Positions 46,585 through 57,306 are shown, counted from the first letter of the stretch. The stretch: DNA of 64,000 bases from Aliidiomarina soli (GCF_003986975.1 NZ_PIPO01000001.1:1-64000), one strand, 5' to 3'. The notes: generated from the letters alone by a model not told the origin. A program made the numbers and translations.

Positions 46585-47922
46585 CTAGTCCTGCTGGAAC
46601 GGATAGACCGAGCCCAGGTGCATGAGCTGAGTCAGTTCGTCCAGTGCAGTACGCGACTCAAGCAGCAGCTGAGGATCCGCTAAATCAGCCACCGCTAACT
46701 CGTCGCGATAATGTTTATCTACCCACTGGTTCAAACGTTCAAAGAGTGCATCATTCATCACCACGTGCGGATTGACGGCCTTCAGTTCTTCGTCATTCAG
46801 TGCCACGCGCAGTCGCAGGCAGGCCGGTCCGCCGCCATTGCGCATACTTTGTTTAACGTCGAAGTAACGCACATCGCTGATCGGGCCATTGCCGGCAGCA
46901 AGTTCCTGCAGGTAGGCGGACACGCCCGCATGCTCTTCACATTCGGTCGGCGCCACGATAATCATTTTGCCATCCGGTAGCGTAATTAACTGGGTATTGA
47001 ACAGGTAGGTATCGACTGCATCCTGCACACTGACCGCTGATGTTGGCACTTCGATGAAGTGCATCTGAGCGCCCAGTTTGCTTTCTATTTCGTGCAGTTT
47101 GCTGTGGGTGTCGACAAAGGCCTGTTCGTGGTAGAACAACACATTCTGATTGCCAACCGCGATCACGTCGTTATGGAATACACCCTGATCGATGACATCC
47201 GGGTTCTGTTGCATAAATACCGTATTGTCGTCGCTCAGTCCATGTAACCGGGCCACTGCCTGAGAGGCCTCAAAGGTTTGCCGGGCAGGGAAGCGCTGTG
47301 GTGCCGGCTTGCTGCTATCAAAGGCGTAACGACCATAGACAAAGACCTCTACGCCGGCATTGCCATACTGCTGACAGAGGCGCGTATGGTTGGCTGCGCC
47401 CTCATCGCCGAAATGCTCATTGTCAGGTAAATGGAGATGGTGTTCGAAGTAACGTGAGTTATTGAACATCGCCTTTAAAATGCGCCCGGTGGTTAGTGGT
47501 TCCAGCGAGCGGTGGAATTTATTGGTCAGGTTGGCCGGGGTAAAATGGACTTTGCCATTGGCAGTGTCGGCACTGGGTGACACGGTGGCAGCGTTGGCTG
47601 TCCACATGCTTGATGCTGAGCAGCAAGCGCGATAAATAGCAGGCGCCTGGCTGGCCGCTTTGGCCAGAACGTCACCATCGTTGCCGGTAAACCCTAAGCG
47701 CCGCAGGGTGTCAACATCCGGCCGTTCCTGTGGAGCAAGCACACCCTGGACCATGCCCATGTCATGCAGCGCTTTCATTTTGCGCAGACCCTGTTTGGCC
47801 GCAGAGCGCGGATTTGAGGCTGCCTGAGCATTGCTCAGTGACGCCACATTGCCAAAGGACAAACCCGCATAATTGTGAGTTGGGCCTACAAGACCGTCAA
47901 AATTGACTTCAAAATGCTGCAT
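46585..47922 (-). CDS. astB: N-succinylarginine dihydrolase
   Basis: A 445-residue enzyme of the arginine succinyltransferase pathway, which turns succinylarginine into succinylornithine, CO2 and ammonia. The fold is of the amidinotransferase type, with [13 protein letters not shown], the catalytic His region [11 protein letters not shown] and the C-terminal nucleophile Cys in [13 protein letters not shown] set the start at the ATG giving [20 protein letters not shown], the exact family start with AGGGAG upstream; a longer reading frame to 48063 is not credible. No astA, astC, astD or astE is nearby, so astB stands alone here. Confidence 0.94.
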   Translation of the reverse strand: MQHFEVNFDGLVGPTHNYAGLSFGNVASLSNAQAASNPRSAAKQGLRKMKALHDMGMVQGVLAPQERPDVDTLRRLGFTGNDGDVLAKAASQAPAIYRACCSASSMWTANAATVSPSADTANGKVHFTPANLTNKFHRSLEPLTTGRILKAMFNNSRYFEHHLHLPDNEHFGDEGAANHTRLCQQYGNAGVEVFVYGRYAFDSSKPAPQRFPARQTFEASQAVARLHGLSDDNTVFMQQNPDVIDQGVFHNDVIAVGNQNVLFYHEQAFVDTHSKLHEIESKLGAQMHFIEVPTSAVSVQDAVDTYLFNTQLITLPDGKMIIVAPTECEEHAGVSAYLQELAAGNGPISDVRYFDVKQSMRNGGGPACLRLRVALNDEELKAVNPHVVMNDALFERLNQWVDKHYRDELAVADLADPQLLLESRTALDELTQLMHLGSVYPFQQD

Positions 47923-48213
47923 GTAGCTCGGCTCCCTAAAACAATTCAAATTTCCAACTGGGCCATTATACGTGTCTTCAGTCGCTTTGAAAGCCTTATT
48001 TGCCAAGGCCTGTAGCAGGATTAACCAAAGCTGGATAAGTATGCAAAGTGGCCGAATTTCCATCTATTGTGAAGACTGTGGGTTGTCACTCGGCTCGTTT
48101 ACCGATATATCTTAAAAAAGGAATCAACTTACACATTCGCTTGAATAACCTGCAACGAGGGCTTATATAAGACCTCGTTGTTCTTTATTCCGACCAAAGA
48201 GTTTAATAACGCC

Positions 48214-50916
48214 ATGGCAAAATCGCTCGTTATCGTCGAGTCTCCGGCAAAAGCAAAAACTATTAATAAGTACCTTGGCAACGACTTCATCGTGAAGTCG
48301 AGTGTCGGGCACGTGCGTGATCTGCCAACCCGAAGTGTGGAAAAGGCGCCGACTAAGTCGCCAGCTGAGGTGCGTAAGATGGCACCGGATGAGAAAGCTA
48401 AATACCGCGCAGAACGCGATTATATTAACCTGGTCGGGCGCATGGGGATCGACCCTGAGCATGGCTGGAAACCATACTATGAAGTGCTGCCGGGCAAAGA
48501 AAAGGTGGTCAAAGAATTACAAAGTCTGGCTAAAAAAGCCGATAAGGTTTATCTGGCAACGGATTTGGACCGCGAAGGGGAAGCCATTGCCTGGCACCTT
48601 AAAGAGCTGATTGGTGGGGATGAAGAGCGCTATCAGCGGGTGGTATTTAATGAGATTACCAAAAAAGCCATTCAGGACGCATTCGCGCAGCCATCGGAGC
48701 TGAATGTGTCGCGTGTTGAAGCGCAGCAAACCCGGCGTTTTCTGGACCGGGTGGTCGGTTTCATGGTTTCGCCATTGCTATGGAAAAAAATCGCCCGCGG
48801 CCTAAGTGCCGGGCGCGTGCAGTCAGTGGCTGTACGTTTAGTGGTGGAACGTGAACGGGAAATTAAAGCCTTTATTCCAGAAGAATTCTGGGACGTGCAT
48901 GCGGACTTAACTGCGGCGCAAAAAGCGGACTTGCGGATGCAGGTTATGCGCTTTAACGGCGCGGCTTTCAAACCGACCAATGAAGCCATGGCAATGGCCG
49001 CCGTGGATGCGTTAAAAACGGCGTCTTATGCGGTCAGTGCGCGTGATGATAAGCCAACCAAAAGTCGTCCTACTGCCCCGTTTATTACCTCAACCTTACA
49101 GCAGGCGGCAAGTACCCGACTGGGTTTTGGGGTGAAGAAAACCATGACCATGGCGCAGCGGTTATATGAAGCGGGCTACATTACCTATATGCGAACCGAC
49201 TCGACCCATTTGAGTCAGGATGCGCTGAGTAGCGTACGCAAGTTTATCGAAGATGAATTTGGTCCTAAATATTTACCGGAAAAGCCTAACTTCTACGGCA
49301 AAAAGGCCAATGCGCAAGAGGCGCATGAGGCCATTCGACCGTCTAATGTGATGATTAAATCAGGCACGTTACAAGGCATGGACCGTGATGCGGAGCGGTT
49401 GTACGAGCTTATCTGGCGCCAGTTTGTGGCCTGTCAGATGACGCCTGCCGAGTATGACTCGACATCGTTAACGGTCGCCGCTGGCGATTATGAGCTGAAA
49501 GCGCGCGGTCGAGTGATGCGCTTCCCTGGCTGGACTAAAGTACAGCCAGCGGGGAAACGAAAAGGCGAAGAAGATGCGTCACTGCCGGATGTAAAAGTAG
49601 GCGATACACTGGCGCTTGAAGCACTGGATCCGCAGCAGCACTTTACCAAGCCACCAGCGCGTTTTTCTGAAGCCTCATTGGTTAAAGAACTGGAAAAGCG
49701 CGGCATTGGCCGACCGTCGACTTACGCTTCGATTATTTCAACGATTCAGGATCGGGGCTATGTCCGGGTCGAACAACGACGTTTCTATGCCGAAAAAATG
49801 GGCGAGATCGTTACCGATCGGCTAACTGAAAACTTTGCTGAATTGATGAGTTATAACTTCACCGCAGAAATGGAACAGCGGCTGGATGATATTGCTGAAG
49901 GGAAGGCGGACTGGAAACAGGCGCTTGACCAGTTTTATGAAGACTTTAAAGGCAATTTGCATAAGGCTGAGCTACCGCCGGAAGACGGTGGCATGCGCAG
50001 CAACGAAATGGTTCTGACCGATATTGATTGCCCCAAATGTGGTCGCAAGATGGGTGTTCGTACCGCGTCGACTGGGGTTTTTCTAGGCTGCTCCGGGTAC
50101 AACCTGCCACCCAAAGAACGCTGCACGCAGACCCTTAATCTGGTCTCCGGTGATGAAGCAGTGAAGGTCGATGAAGACAACGAAGAAGCTGAAGCGCTGG
50201 CTCTGCGGGCGAAGAAACGTTGCCCTCAGTGTGGAACTGCAATGGATAGCTATTTGCTGGATGAGAAACGCAAGTTGCATGTATGTGGTAATAATCCGGT
50301 CTGTGATGGTCATCTGATCGAACAGGGTACGTTTAAGATCAAAGGGTACGATGGCCCGCTGATCGAGTGTGATCGCTGTGGCTCTGACATGCAGCTAAAA
50401 AGTGGCCGTTTTGGCAAGTACTTCGGGTGTACCAATGATGAATGCAAGAACACACGTAAATTATTGAAAAGTGGTGAAGCTGCGCCACCACGTGAAGACC
50501 CGGTGCACCTTCCTGAGATGCCATGTGAGCAGTCGGATGCCTATTTCGTGTTGCGGGATGGTGCCAGTGGCATCTTCTTGTCGGCCAGTACCTTCCCTAA
50601 ATCGCGTGAAACCAGGGCGGTGACGGTCAAAGAACTGGTGCGTTTTAAGGATCGCCTGGCGGAAAAGTTTCATTACCTTGCTGAAGCACCCACTGAAGAC
50701 AACGATGGCAACGATGCTGTGGTTCGTTTCAGTCGCAAAGAAAAGAAACAGTATGTGATGACAGAAGTGGATAAAAAGCCGACTGGCTGGCAGGCGCATT
50801 ATGAGAATGGTGTCTGGAAACAGGTCGAAGGGAAGAAAAGTAGTCCGCGTAAAAAAGCCACAACGAAACGCAAAACTAGTACAAAGACGACAAAGCGTAC
50901 GAAGAAAAGCAGCTAG
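48214..50916 (+). CDS. topA: DNA topoisomerase I
   Basis: A 900-residue type IA topoisomerase that relaxes negative supercoils. The Toprim domain starts [13 protein letters not shown] and holds the acidic [12 protein letters not shown] motif. The active-site Tyr is in [11 protein letters not shown] near residue 325. Three C-terminal zinc fingers are visible: [16 protein letters not shown]...CGNNPVC and CDRCGSDM...CTNDEC. A Lys/Thr-rich basic tail ends the protein. I chose the ATG at 48214, which gives [15 protein letters not shown]; the upstream extension is not family-like. The 291 bases to astB hold no gene. Confidence 0.97.
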   Translation: MAKSLVIVESPAKAKTINKYLGNDFIVKSSVGHVRDLPTRSVEKAPTKSPAEVRKMAPDEKAKYRAERDYINLVGRMGIDPEHGWKPYYEVLPGKEKVVKELQSLAKKADKVYLATDLDREGEAIAWHLKELIGGDEERYQRVVFNEITKKAIQDAFAQPSELNVSRVEAQQTRRFLDRVVGFMVSPLLWKKIARGLSAGRVQSVAVRLVVEREREIKAFIPEEFWDVHADLTAAQKADLRMQVMRFNGAAFKPTNEAMAMAAVDALKTASYAVSARDDKPTKSRPTAPFITSTLQQAASTRLGFGVKKTMTMAQRLYEAGYITYMRTDSTHLSQDALSSVRKFIEDEFGPKYLPEKPNFYGKKANAQEAHEAIRPSNVMIKSGTLQGMDRDAERLYELIWRQFVACQMTPAEYDSTSLTVAAGDYELKARGRVMRFPGWTKVQPAGKRKGEEDASLPDVKVGDTLALEALDPQQHFTKPPARFSEASLVKELEKRGIGRPSTYASIISTIQDRGYVRVEQRRFYAEKMGEIVTDRLTENFAELMSYNFTAEMEQRLDDIAEGKADWKQALDQFYEDFKGNLHKAELPPEDGGMRSNEMVLTDIDCPKCGRKMGVRTASTGVFLGCSGYNLPPKERCTQTLNLVSGDEAVKVDEDNEEAEALALRAKKRCPQCGTAMDSYLLDEKRKLHVCGNNPVCDGHLIEQGTFKIKGYDGPLIECDRCGSDMQLKSGRFGKYFGCTNDECKNTRKLLKSGEAAPPREDPVHLPEMPCEQSDAYFVLRDGASGIFLSASTFPKSRETRAVTVKELVRFKDRLAEKFHYLAEAPTEDNDGNDAVVRFSRKEKKQYVMTEVDKKPTGWQAHYENGVWKQVEGKKSSPRKKATTKRKTSTKTTKRTKKSS

Positions 50917-50988
50917 TTCGATTGCGTGACTAGCTGTCACTAACTAAATTTGGGGTTCCGCTTATTATTTTCAGCAAGGAGCCTGCTG

Positions 50989-51366
50989 ATGCACAAGTTC
51001 GCATGGATAGCGATTGTGGTCCCCCCAATGGTAGTGAGTCCCCGGGCACTCGCGCTTAGCGTGTGCCCTCCGTTACTTATCCCTGCTATGGTCGCCAAAA
51101 CGGTTGCCGAGCAACCGCTGGTGACCTTCAGGTTGCGAGCCGGTCCTTTGCGGCCTCAGCTCGAACGCTTGTTGCGTGAACATCTGCAGATTCAGCAGGT
51201 GGTCTGGAAGGCAGCCAGCGACCAGCAGTGGCCATCGGAGTACAGGCTAACGGGTCAGCATGGGTTAGCCCTGGTTGAGCAGTTGGCAACCCCCTATCAG
51301 CTTCAGGTGTCGTTGTACGCGAATCACATAGCGGTAGTCAGACCTGCCATGGAGAACGCCCTGTGA
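50989..51366 (+). CDS. TcpQ/PilL-type small exported protein
   Basis: A 125-residue protein with a hydrophobic signal region (about 4-30), followed by a domain of the TcpQ C-terminal/PilL-N kind: VTFRLRAGPLRPQLERLLREH, VVWKAASDQQWPSEYRLTG, then a strand-rich end. Such STN-like domains interact with secretins of type IVb pilus systems. The ATG has AAGGA eight bases upstream. Its stop overlaps the GTG of the next gene, and a third gene follows the same way, so the three form one translation-coupled unit. The family call rests on pattern recall and needs a profile search. Confidence 0.65.
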   Translation: MHKFAWIAIVVPPMVVSPRALALSVCPPLLIPAMVAKTVAEQPLVTFRLRAGPLRPQLERLLREHLQIQQVVWKAASDQQWPSEYRLTGQHGLALVEQLATPYQLQVSLYANHIAVVRPAMENAL

Positions 51367-52877
51367 ACGGTGCGACGCTGTGCCAGGCGCGCGCAGGCGC
51401 GGTTGCCGTGATGATAGTGATACTCACAGGCTGCAGTGCCTCTAAAGGCTACCAGCAGGCGTACGCGCATGCTGAAGACAAGCTCGCTGCGGCCTATGCT
51501 GAGCCGCAACGCACAAGCAAACCTTCACTGGTGCAGCTGGATAGTGGTTTCTTTGTGCCTTCGTTACCGATAGATGGGCCTGAACCCGGCTGGGGACAGC
51601 AGTGGACCGAGTTCACCTTCGATAGTTATCCGTTGCAGCAGGCACTGCGTGAACTGTTGTTACCGGAAGGGGTGAGTGTGCGTTTGCTTGACCAGATTGA
51701 CCCACAGCAACCAGTGACTCTTGCTTTTTCGGGCACGTTGAGCGAGGCCTTGCAGCAAATTAGTCTGCTCAGCGGGGTTTATCTGCAGCAGGGGGCACAG
51801 ATGGTGACGGCACGGCGCTTCGAGATGGCCGAGTTTGATGTCGCCTTTCTCGCCGGAACGACCAATTTCTTCCTCGGTGAAGATACGCCGGCACAGCGCA
51901 ATACCACTCAGCAGTCGGTGTTGCAGACTGCTCCTGCGAGCGAAGATAGCAGCCAGTATCTCAACTTTACCAGTGAATCCTTATCGGTTTGGAATGATCT
52001 TGAGCTGGCGCTGACCCTGTTGTTGTCTGCTGAAGGTGAGCTCGCTATTAACCAAAGTTCGACCTCGGTGCTGGTGCGGGACTATCCGCAGTATGTGGAG
52101 CAGGTACGAGCGTACCTGTTGCAGCAAAATCAGCGTCTAACCCGGCAAGTAGCGGTCGACGTGCAAATCATCGACGTGTCATTCAGCGATAGTCAGCAAG
52201 TCGGGATTGACTGGGATCTGATTTATCAGTCGACGTCAGGGAGCGGCATCGTCAACTTTGCCAGTTCTTTCGCTCAGTCTAACGGTGGCATGAGTAATAC
52301 CGCTGAGCTCGGTTATACTCGCCAGGGTGGCCGCTTTGACGGATCTCAGGTACTCATCGACGCGTTGTCTCAGCAAGGTGTGGTTGAGGTGAGTACGCAC
52401 CCACGGGTAGTCAGCCTGAATAATCAGATCGCCAAAATAGTGCTGCAGGACAATGCGACCTATCTGGCGTCAGCGGGCAGTACAGCCACCGCCAATGTTG
52501 GCAGTAGTGATCTGCTTATCCCCGGTGTGGTTACGACCGGTTTTGAATTGTACGTATTGCCGAAAGTGGCCAATCAGCAAGTGGTGATGCAACTGTCGAC
52601 CAGTCTTTCTGATCTGATTGCGATTGACCAGGTCACCTCGGGCGAGAAGACCATTCAAACCCCGCACACCAACCGCAAGAAATTTTTCATGAAAGCGATG
52701 GTCGCAGATGGTGAAACCCTGCTCATATCGGGGCTGCAAAACTCACGGCGCCACTGGCGTGAACAACGTAACCTGTTCAGTTTTCTGTTTGGTGGTCGCC
52801 GTGATACCACGCAGCTGCGCAGCGAAACCTTGCTTTTGCTGACCCCGCGTATTTTGCCCACCGCAGACGTGCTGTGA
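51363..52877 (+). CDS. Outer-membrane secretin lipoprotein, type IVb pilus type
   Basis: A 504-residue lipoprotein (lipobox LTGC, Cys24). An N-terminal STN/N0-like domain (about 72-150: FTFDSYPLQQALRELLLPEG...LSEALQQISLLSG) and ring-building N domains (about 190-260) lead into the secretin pore domain (about 260-500: VAVDVQIIDVSFSD, VVEVSTHPRVVSLNNQIAKI, ETLLISGLQ, LLLLTPRIL). This resembles PilN/BfpB/TcpC secretins more than PilQ. The start GTG overlaps the stop of the TcpQ-like gene. No pilus ATPase, platform protein or major pilin is adjacent. Confidence 0.85.
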   Translation: MNGATLCQARAGAVAVMIVILTGCSASKGYQQAYAHAEDKLAAAYAEPQRTSKPSLVQLDSGFFVPSLPIDGPEPGWGQQWTEFTFDSYPLQQALRELLLPEGVSVRLLDQIDPQQPVTLAFSGTLSEALQQISLLSGVYLQQGAQMVTARRFEMAEFDVAFLAGTTNFFLGEDTPAQRNTTQQSVLQTAPASEDSSQYLNFTSESLSVWNDLELALTLLLSAEGELAINQSSTSVLVRDYPQYVEQVRAYLLQQNQRLTRQVAVDVQIIDVSFSDSQQVGIDWDLIYQSTSGSGIVNFASSFAQSNGGMSNTAELGYTRQGGRFDGSQVLIDALSQQGVVEVSTHPRVVSLNNQIAKIVLQDNATYLASAGSTATANVGSSDLLIPGVVTTGFELYVLPKVANQQVVMQLSTSLSDLIAIDQVTSGEKTIQTPHTNRKKFFMKAMVADGETLLISGLQNSRRHWREQRNLFSFLFGGRRDTTQLRSETLLLLTPRILPTADVL

Positions 52878-53485
52878 AGACTGAGCGGGGGCAAAGCCTG
52901 GTGGAAACGCTGTGGGTGTTACCACTGGTGTTGGTCATAGGCTTAGGGGGTATTCAGTTGTTATGGCTGTTTTTGTGTTTCCAGTTGGTGCAGGCCACCG
53001 CTATGCATGTGGTACGCCAGGCTAGTTTAGATGGTTTTAACCGGTTGCGGACCTATGAAGTAGTGGAGAAGCGGATGCGACCCATGCCCGGACGTGTGCT
53101 TCATGTCCCTTTGGTTAAGCGGATTCATCCCAGTAACACTCAGATCCGTCGTTATGGGACGCCCATTACCGACGAAGGACGGCGCTATTACCAACTAGAC
53201 ACCAACTTTGCTCTGGCCCGACTGGATTCAATGCCCTTCGATGAGCGTCAGTTATGGCTTCGGGCGCGGACATTGCAAATTGAGCTGGTCTGGTGCCAGC
53301 CGTTGCAGGTACCTATGGTTGCGGACATGATCGGCTATTTCTTGCGTTACTCGCTGGATATTAATCAGCAATATTGCAATCTGCAACGGGTCGGGCGAGC
53401 ACCCATGATGGCGGTAAAAGGAAAAGCAGCGGCTCAGTTACAGGCACCGCTGCGGATTGCAATTACAGAGCTGGAGCAGGACTAG
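52874..53485 (+). CDS. TadE-like membrane protein
   Basis: A 203-residue protein with the TadE-type start [20 protein letters not shown], where the invariant Glu sits at the edge of a single hydrophobic helix (about 12-37), followed by a soluble, probably periplasmic region. TadE-like proteins are pseudopilin-like minor subunits in Tad or related pili. The GTG start overlaps the secretin stop by four bases, and the 3' end overlaps convergent folD by four bases. The region after residue 60 matches no family I know. Confidence 0.7.
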   Translation: MKTERGQSLVETLWVLPLVLVIGLGGIQLLWLFLCFQLVQATAMHVVRQASLDGFNRLRTYEVVEKRMRPMPGRVLHVPLVKRIHPSNTQIRRYGTPITDEGRRYYQLDTNFALARLDSMPFDERQLWLRARTLQIELVWCQPLQVPMVADMIGYFLRYSLDINQQYCNLQRVGRAPMMAVKGKAAAQLQAPLRIAITELEQD

Positions 53486-54351
53486 TGGTCGTTCAGTTCG
53501 ACGCAGGCTTGCAGGGTGTTTTCCATCAGACTGGCAACCGTCATCGGACCGACCCCACCTGGTACCGGCGTAATGAAACTGGCGCGCTGAGCGGCGATTT
53601 CAAACTCCACATCACCACATAAACGACCGTCTGGCATACGGTTGATACCTACATCGATAACCACGGCACCAGGTTTTATCCAGTCGCCTGGAATAAACGC
53701 CGGGCGACCGACCGCGACGACCACGATATCCGCCTCGCGGACATGCTTTTCAAGGTTACTGGTGAAACGGTGACAAACCGTGGTGGTTGCGCCACCAAGC
53801 AGCAGTTCCAGGCTCATCGGGCGGCCAACAATATTGGAGGCACCGACGATGACGGCATGTTGCCCGTGCAGGTCGACGCCGGTCGAAGCAAGCAGGGTCA
53901 TTATCCCTTTTGGTGTGCAGGGGCGAAGGACTGGTATACGTTGCGCGAGACGCCCAATATTGTATGGATGAAAGCCATCAACATCTTTAGTTGGTTTAAT
54001 CCGTTCAATAATTTTGGTTGTGTCGAGCCCTGCAGGCAGCGGCAACTGGACTAAAATCCCATCGATATCGGCGGCGTCATTGAGTTCGTCGATAAGCGCT
54101 TCGAGCTGTTGCTGGCTGACAGTCACCGGCAGGTCATAGGCTTTGGATACAAAACCGACTTCTTCACAGGCTTTACGTTTACTGCCTACATAGACATGTG
54201 ACGCCGGATCCTGACCCACCAGAACCACGGCCAGACCAGGCGCGCGATGGCCATCGGCGATATGTTTTGCTACTTGTTTCTTGACGTCCTGGCGAATGGT
54301 ATGGGCGATGGCTTTGCCATCAATCAATGCTGCGTGTTCTGAATTTGCCAT
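53482..54351 (-). CDS. folD: Methylenetetrahydrofolate dehydrogenase/cyclohydrolase
   Basis: A 289-residue bifunctional enzyme that interconverts 5,10-methylene-THF and 10-formyl-THF. The cyclohydrolase/dehydrogenase site shows [13 protein letters not shown] with its catalytic Lys, and [10 protein letters not shown] and [12 protein letters not shown] (NADP site) follow. The end [19 protein letters not shown] is typical. The ATG has AGGTGG upstream. The 287-base gap to the tRNA cluster holds the tRNA promoter and nothing else seen. Confidence 0.96.
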   Translation of the reverse strand: MANSEHAALIDGKAIAHTIRQDVKKQVAKHIADGHRAPGLAVVLVGQDPASHVYVGSKRKACEEVGFVSKAYDLPVTVSQQQLEALIDELNDAADIDGILVQLPLPAGLDTTKIIERIKPTKDVDGFHPYNIGRLAQRIPVLRPCTPKGIMTLLASTGVDLHGQHAVIVGASNIVGRPMSLELLLGGATTTVCHRFTSNLEKHVREADIVVVAVGRPAFIPGDWIKPGAVVIDVGINRMPDGRLCGDVEFEIAAQRASFITPVPGGVGPMTVASLMENTLQACVELNDH

Positions 54352-54535
54352 GTTGAGATGCCACCTGGTATCACTAAAAGGTATCGACGAGAGATCTATG
54401 CCGCTGATGGCTGAATATTGTTACAAAAAATCCGCAATAAGGACAGATAAAGGCAGCACTTTTGAGTAAAACTGGAGGAACCCTGAGCAGGTTGCTTCAA
54501 AAATAGGCTAACAAACAGTTTTCCGGAAAAAACGT

Positions 54536-54564
54536 TTGACGCTTCCTAAGCTTAACGGTAATAT
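54536..54564 (+). promoter_or_regulatory. tRNA cluster promoter
   Basis: TTGACG (54536-54541) and TAATAT (54559-54564) are separated by 17 bases, and a GC-rich discriminator (TCGCCCCC) follows. This is the usual look of a strong, stringently controlled stable-RNA promoter. The first tRNA begins about 74 bases downstream of the -10 box. Confidence 0.85.
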
Positions 54565-54637
54565 TCGCCCCCGTTGTCAGCCACGAATTGTTCCTTCGGG
54601 AAGCAGTGTCTGAAGCTGATAACGGGCGTAGAAAGTA

Positions 54638-54714
54638 CGGCGATTAGCGCAGTTTGGTAGCGCACTTGGTTTGGGTCCAAGGGGTCGCAGGTTCAAATCC
54701 TGCATCGCCGACCA
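54638..54714 (+). tRNA. tRNA-Pro (anticodon TGG), copy 1
   Basis: A 77-base cloverleaf with encoded CCA. The acceptor arms CGGCGAT and ATCGCCG pair, the anticodon loop TTTGGGT lies between CTTGG and CCAAG, and the T arm is GCAGGTTCAAATCCTGC. Anticodon TGG at 54672-54674. It is identical over its whole length to the fourth tRNA of the cluster. Confidence 0.96.
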
Positions 54715-54744
54715 CTTTCTTCAGTGAGCTGGAGGACGTGCAGC

Positions 54745-54821
<77 letters not shown>

Positions 54822-54878
54822 GTCACTCTATACTTGCGCGGCCACGGCAACGCGATTCAGCGATCAGAACAACCCTGT

Positions 54879-54955
54879 GGTGGGTGTAGCTCAGTTGGTA
54901 GAGCCCCGGATTGTGATTCCGGTTGTCGTGGGTTCGAGTCCCATCATCCACCCCA
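54879..54955 (+). tRNA. tRNA-His (anticodon GTG)
   Basis: A 77-base cloverleaf including the encoded G at position -1, which pairs with C73 as required for histidine identity. The acceptor GGTGGGTG pairs with CATCCACC, and the anticodon loop TTGTGAT lies between CCGGA and TTCCGG. CCA is encoded. Confidence 0.96.
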
Positions 54956-54967
54956 TTTCCTATTTGT

Positions 54968-55044
54968 CGGCGATTAGCGCAGTTTGGTAGCGCACTTGGT
55001 TTGGGTCCAAGGGGTCGCAGGTTCAAATCCTGCATCGCCGACCA
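54968..55044 (+). tRNA. tRNA-Pro (anticodon TGG), copy 2
   Basis: A second, base-for-base copy of the tRNA-Pro at 54638-54714, 13 bases after tRNA-His. Flanking bases differ, so the duplication covers the tRNA itself and little more. No clear terminator was seen after it. Confidence 0.96.
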
Positions 55045-55095
55045 TCTTTATTCGTTCTATTTTCTACCTCCTCTTGTGTTTCACCATCTGGTTTC

Positions 55096-55707
55096 TTAAT
55101 CGGTATTCTCTTCTCTGTGTTTTTGCGGCGCGTCGCATAAAGCTCGAAATTGTTGCTGCATTCGGTCGAGACCGAGCTGTCTTAATTTTTTGATATTGTC
55201 TGCCGGGATCTGTTCGGCCTGTTTATGTGCCCGAATTGCCCGTTCTAACGAGGCTTCCCGGAGCAGATGCAGACACGCATGAGGCGCGCGGTTGGTGTAA
55301 TTGGCAGCGTCTGACTGATCACTATCGGCAAAGATATACTCAGGGTGGAAGTGGGCAATCTGATAAGTCCCGGTAAAACCTTCAAGCGCTATGATCTGTT
55401 CTGCATACCCAGCGGTATTAAGGAAAGCGTCGAAGCTGTCATCCAGTTGCGGTAAAATTAGCAGCGTCGTTTCCAGCTCACTGTCATCTTGCAACAGATT
55501 TAGCTCAGCGAGCAGGGCATCATAAAACTCATTGTCACTGCTAAATGCCAAAGGTTGATAACGAATACTCGCTCGCTCGACTTCGCGTCTGGCAAAGGGG
55601 CAAATATTCAAAGGCACAATAAATGTCTCGACCCAATGGCGAGTTTTCGCTATTGCTTGACTGTCTGAACTTGATAGTATTTTTGGCAAAATAGATCTGA
55701 ATCGCAA
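55096..55707 (-). CDS. DUF1415 family protein
   Basis: A protein of about 190-203 residues in the DUF1415 family, seen in the start TRHWVETFIVPLNICPFARRE and the later YQIAHFHPEYIF and NRAPHACLHLLREASLERA. Function unknown; it is widespread in gammaproteobacteria and probably cytosolic. The start is uncertain: no ATG precedes the conserved N-terminus, and TTG codons at 55707 and 55689 are the best candidates, both without a visible ribosome site. It is convergent with the tRNA cluster. Confidence 0.8.
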   Translation of the reverse strand: MRFRSILPKILSSSDSQAIAKTRHWVETFIVPLNICPFARREVERASIRYQPLAFSSDNEFYDALLAELNLLQDDSELETTLLILPQLDDSFDAFLNTAGYAEQIIALEGFTGTYQIAHFHPEYIFADSDQSDAANYTNRAPHACLHLLREASLERAIRAHKQAEQIPADNIKKLRQLGLDRMQQQFRALCDAPQKHREENTD

Positions 55708-55868
55708 AATTTGTGGCGTTGGGCGCAGAGAGTATTACGCAATCGGTAGCGAGTAAAGTAAGCTAGTGGGAGAAATAGGGGGAACTTGTTTTCGATGGTT
55801 GCTAAGTGCTTGAATTCTGCTTAACTAATAGATAGATACGTTTAGCAACTAAGACATCGAGGCAGGTT

Positions 55869-56105
55869 ATGGATATTGATAAAGTGGTTCAAAGTCCGTC
55901 AGATTATTTCTCGGCACCGGCGCAAGTGGCAACCGAGCCAGCACTCTCGTTAGAGCAAAAAATCCGCGTTCTGGAAAGCTGGGAACTGGATTCAAACCGA
56001 CTACTAACCTCTGGCTCGGAGAATATGCCGGGGGACGAACACGAAGAAATTTCCACCCAACTACAAGACATACGAAAGACCCTGAGCGACTTGCGCGGCG
56101 ACTGA
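55869..56105 (+). CDS. Small conserved protein, unknown function
   Basis: A 78-residue, acidic, helical protein with the segment SLEQKIRVLESWELDSNRLL. I recall similar small proteins in marine gammaproteobacteria that pair SPSDYF-like starts with K-I-x-V-L-E-x-W-E motifs, but know no function. A GAGGCAGG site lies before the ATG. There is no signal peptide. The PLP enzyme starts 40 bases later. Confidence 0.7.
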   Translation: MDIDKVVQSPSDYFSAPAQVATEPALSLEQKIRVLESWELDSNRLLTSGSENMPGDEHEEISTQLQDIRKTLSDLRGD

Positions 56106-56145
56106 TTCGCCGCCAGCGGCCAGGGGGCAACCAGGGAAGCAACAC

Positions 56146-57306
56146 ATGGCAAACTCGAAATCCCCTTGGTCAGGGCAGACATTAACTGCGCAGGGCTTAG
56201 GTTTAACTGACGACAAGACCGGTGCGGTTGTACTACCTACCTATGCCGCGACGACCTATTTGCGTGACGCTGATAATCAATATCGCAGTGGTCATGTCTA
56301 TTCACGGGACGACAATCCAACCTATAAACCTGTGGAGCGTTTGCTGGCTGAACTCGATCAGGGTCAGGATGCGTTACTTTTTGGTTCGGGTATGGCTGCG
56401 GCGGTGGCAGTGTTTCAGGCACTCAAGCCGGGTGATCATGTCATAGCACCCAAGGTGATGTACTGGTCGTTACGCAACTGGTTGCTTGGGTTTGCCAAGG
56501 AATGGGGGCTCGACATTGAGCTGGTTGATTGTACTAACGTTGAGGCAGTAGAGGCTGCTATTCGCCCGGGCGAAACCCGCTTAGTATGGCTGGAAACCCC
56601 GGCCAACCCAATGTGGACACTGAGTGATGTTGCGGCAATTGCTACGTTGTGTAAGCGCAACGATGTTCTGCTGGCAGTCGACTCCACCTGCGCAACGCCG
56701 GTGTTAAGCAAGCCACTCACACTGGGGGCGGATATCGTAATGCACTCCGCGACCAAGTATCTGAATGGTCATTCTGATGTCATTGCTGGCGCGCTGATTT
56801 GCGCCGGCGATTCGCCGTTCTGGCAACGCATCCGCAGTATCCGCCGCGGCGGTGGTGCGGTGTTGAGCCCGCAGGATGCTAACCAGCTGTTGCGGGGAAT
56901 GCGAACACTTTATATTCGGGTACGTCAGTCATGTGAAACAGCCATGCTGCTTGCTACCACATTAAATAATCACCCCTTGGTCAGTAAGGTGCATTACCCG
57001 GGCTTAACCAGTGCCGCGGATCATGAGCTGGCGAAACAACAAATGCCCGGTGGTTTTGGCGGCATGCTCTCAATTCAGGTTGCTGGTGGCGAACATAGCG
57101 CGATAAAGACAGCCGCACATACGCGGCTATGGAAGCGCGCCACGTCACTTGGCGGTGTTGAAAGTCTGATTGAACACCGGGCCAGTATCGAAGGCGAAAA
57201 CACACCGGTACCGCTTGATTTGCTGCGTTTGTCGACAGGGATTGAGGATGCGCAGGAACTCCTGAACGACTTGCAACAGGCATTAGAAAAAGCGCATGAC
57301 GTTTAA
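56146..57306 (+). CDS. Cys/Met-metabolism PLP enzyme (cystathionine lyase/synthase type)
   Basis: A 386-residue PLP-dependent enzyme of the trans-sulfuration family (MetB/MetC/methionine gamma-lyase). The PLP Lys is Lys204 in HSATKYLNGHSD; Tyr60 (NPTY) and Tyr106 (VMYW) contact the cofactor, and the phosphate loop is FGSGMAA at 79-85. The VMYW and WLETPANPMW forms, and Arg at the substrate carboxylate site (LRLSTGIED), fit a cystathionine beta-lyase-like branch. Which sulphur compound it uses cannot be settled by sequence alone. The yigZ start lies inside its end (11-base overlap). Confidence 0.88.
   Translation: MANSKSPWSGQTLTAQGLGLTDDKTGAVVLPTYAATTYLRDADNQYRSGHVYSRDDNPTYKPVERLLAELDQGQDALLFGSGMAAAVAVFQALKPGDHVIAPKVMYWSLRNWLLGFAKEWGLDIELVDCTNVEAVEAAIRPGETRLVWLETPANPMWTLSDVAAIATLCKRNDVLLAVDSTCATPVLSKPLTLGADIVMHSATKYLNGHSDVIAGALICAGDSPFWQRIRSIRRGGGAVLSPQDANQLLRGMRTLYIRVRQSCETAMLLATTLNNHPLVSKVHYPGLTSAADHELAKQQMPGGFGGMLSIQVAGGEHSAIKTAAHTRLWKRATSLGGVESLIEHRASIEGENTPVPLDLLRLSTGIEDAQELLNDLQQALEKAHDV

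Noticed and set aside
47923-48063. N-terminal extension of astB
   Set aside because: The extra residues are foreign to the family, and a good AGGGAG site marks the ATG at 47922.
50461-50940. 159-codon minus-strand frame opposite the end of topA
   Set aside because: It lies antisense to the zinc-finger and Lys-rich tail region of TopA and has no family resemblance.
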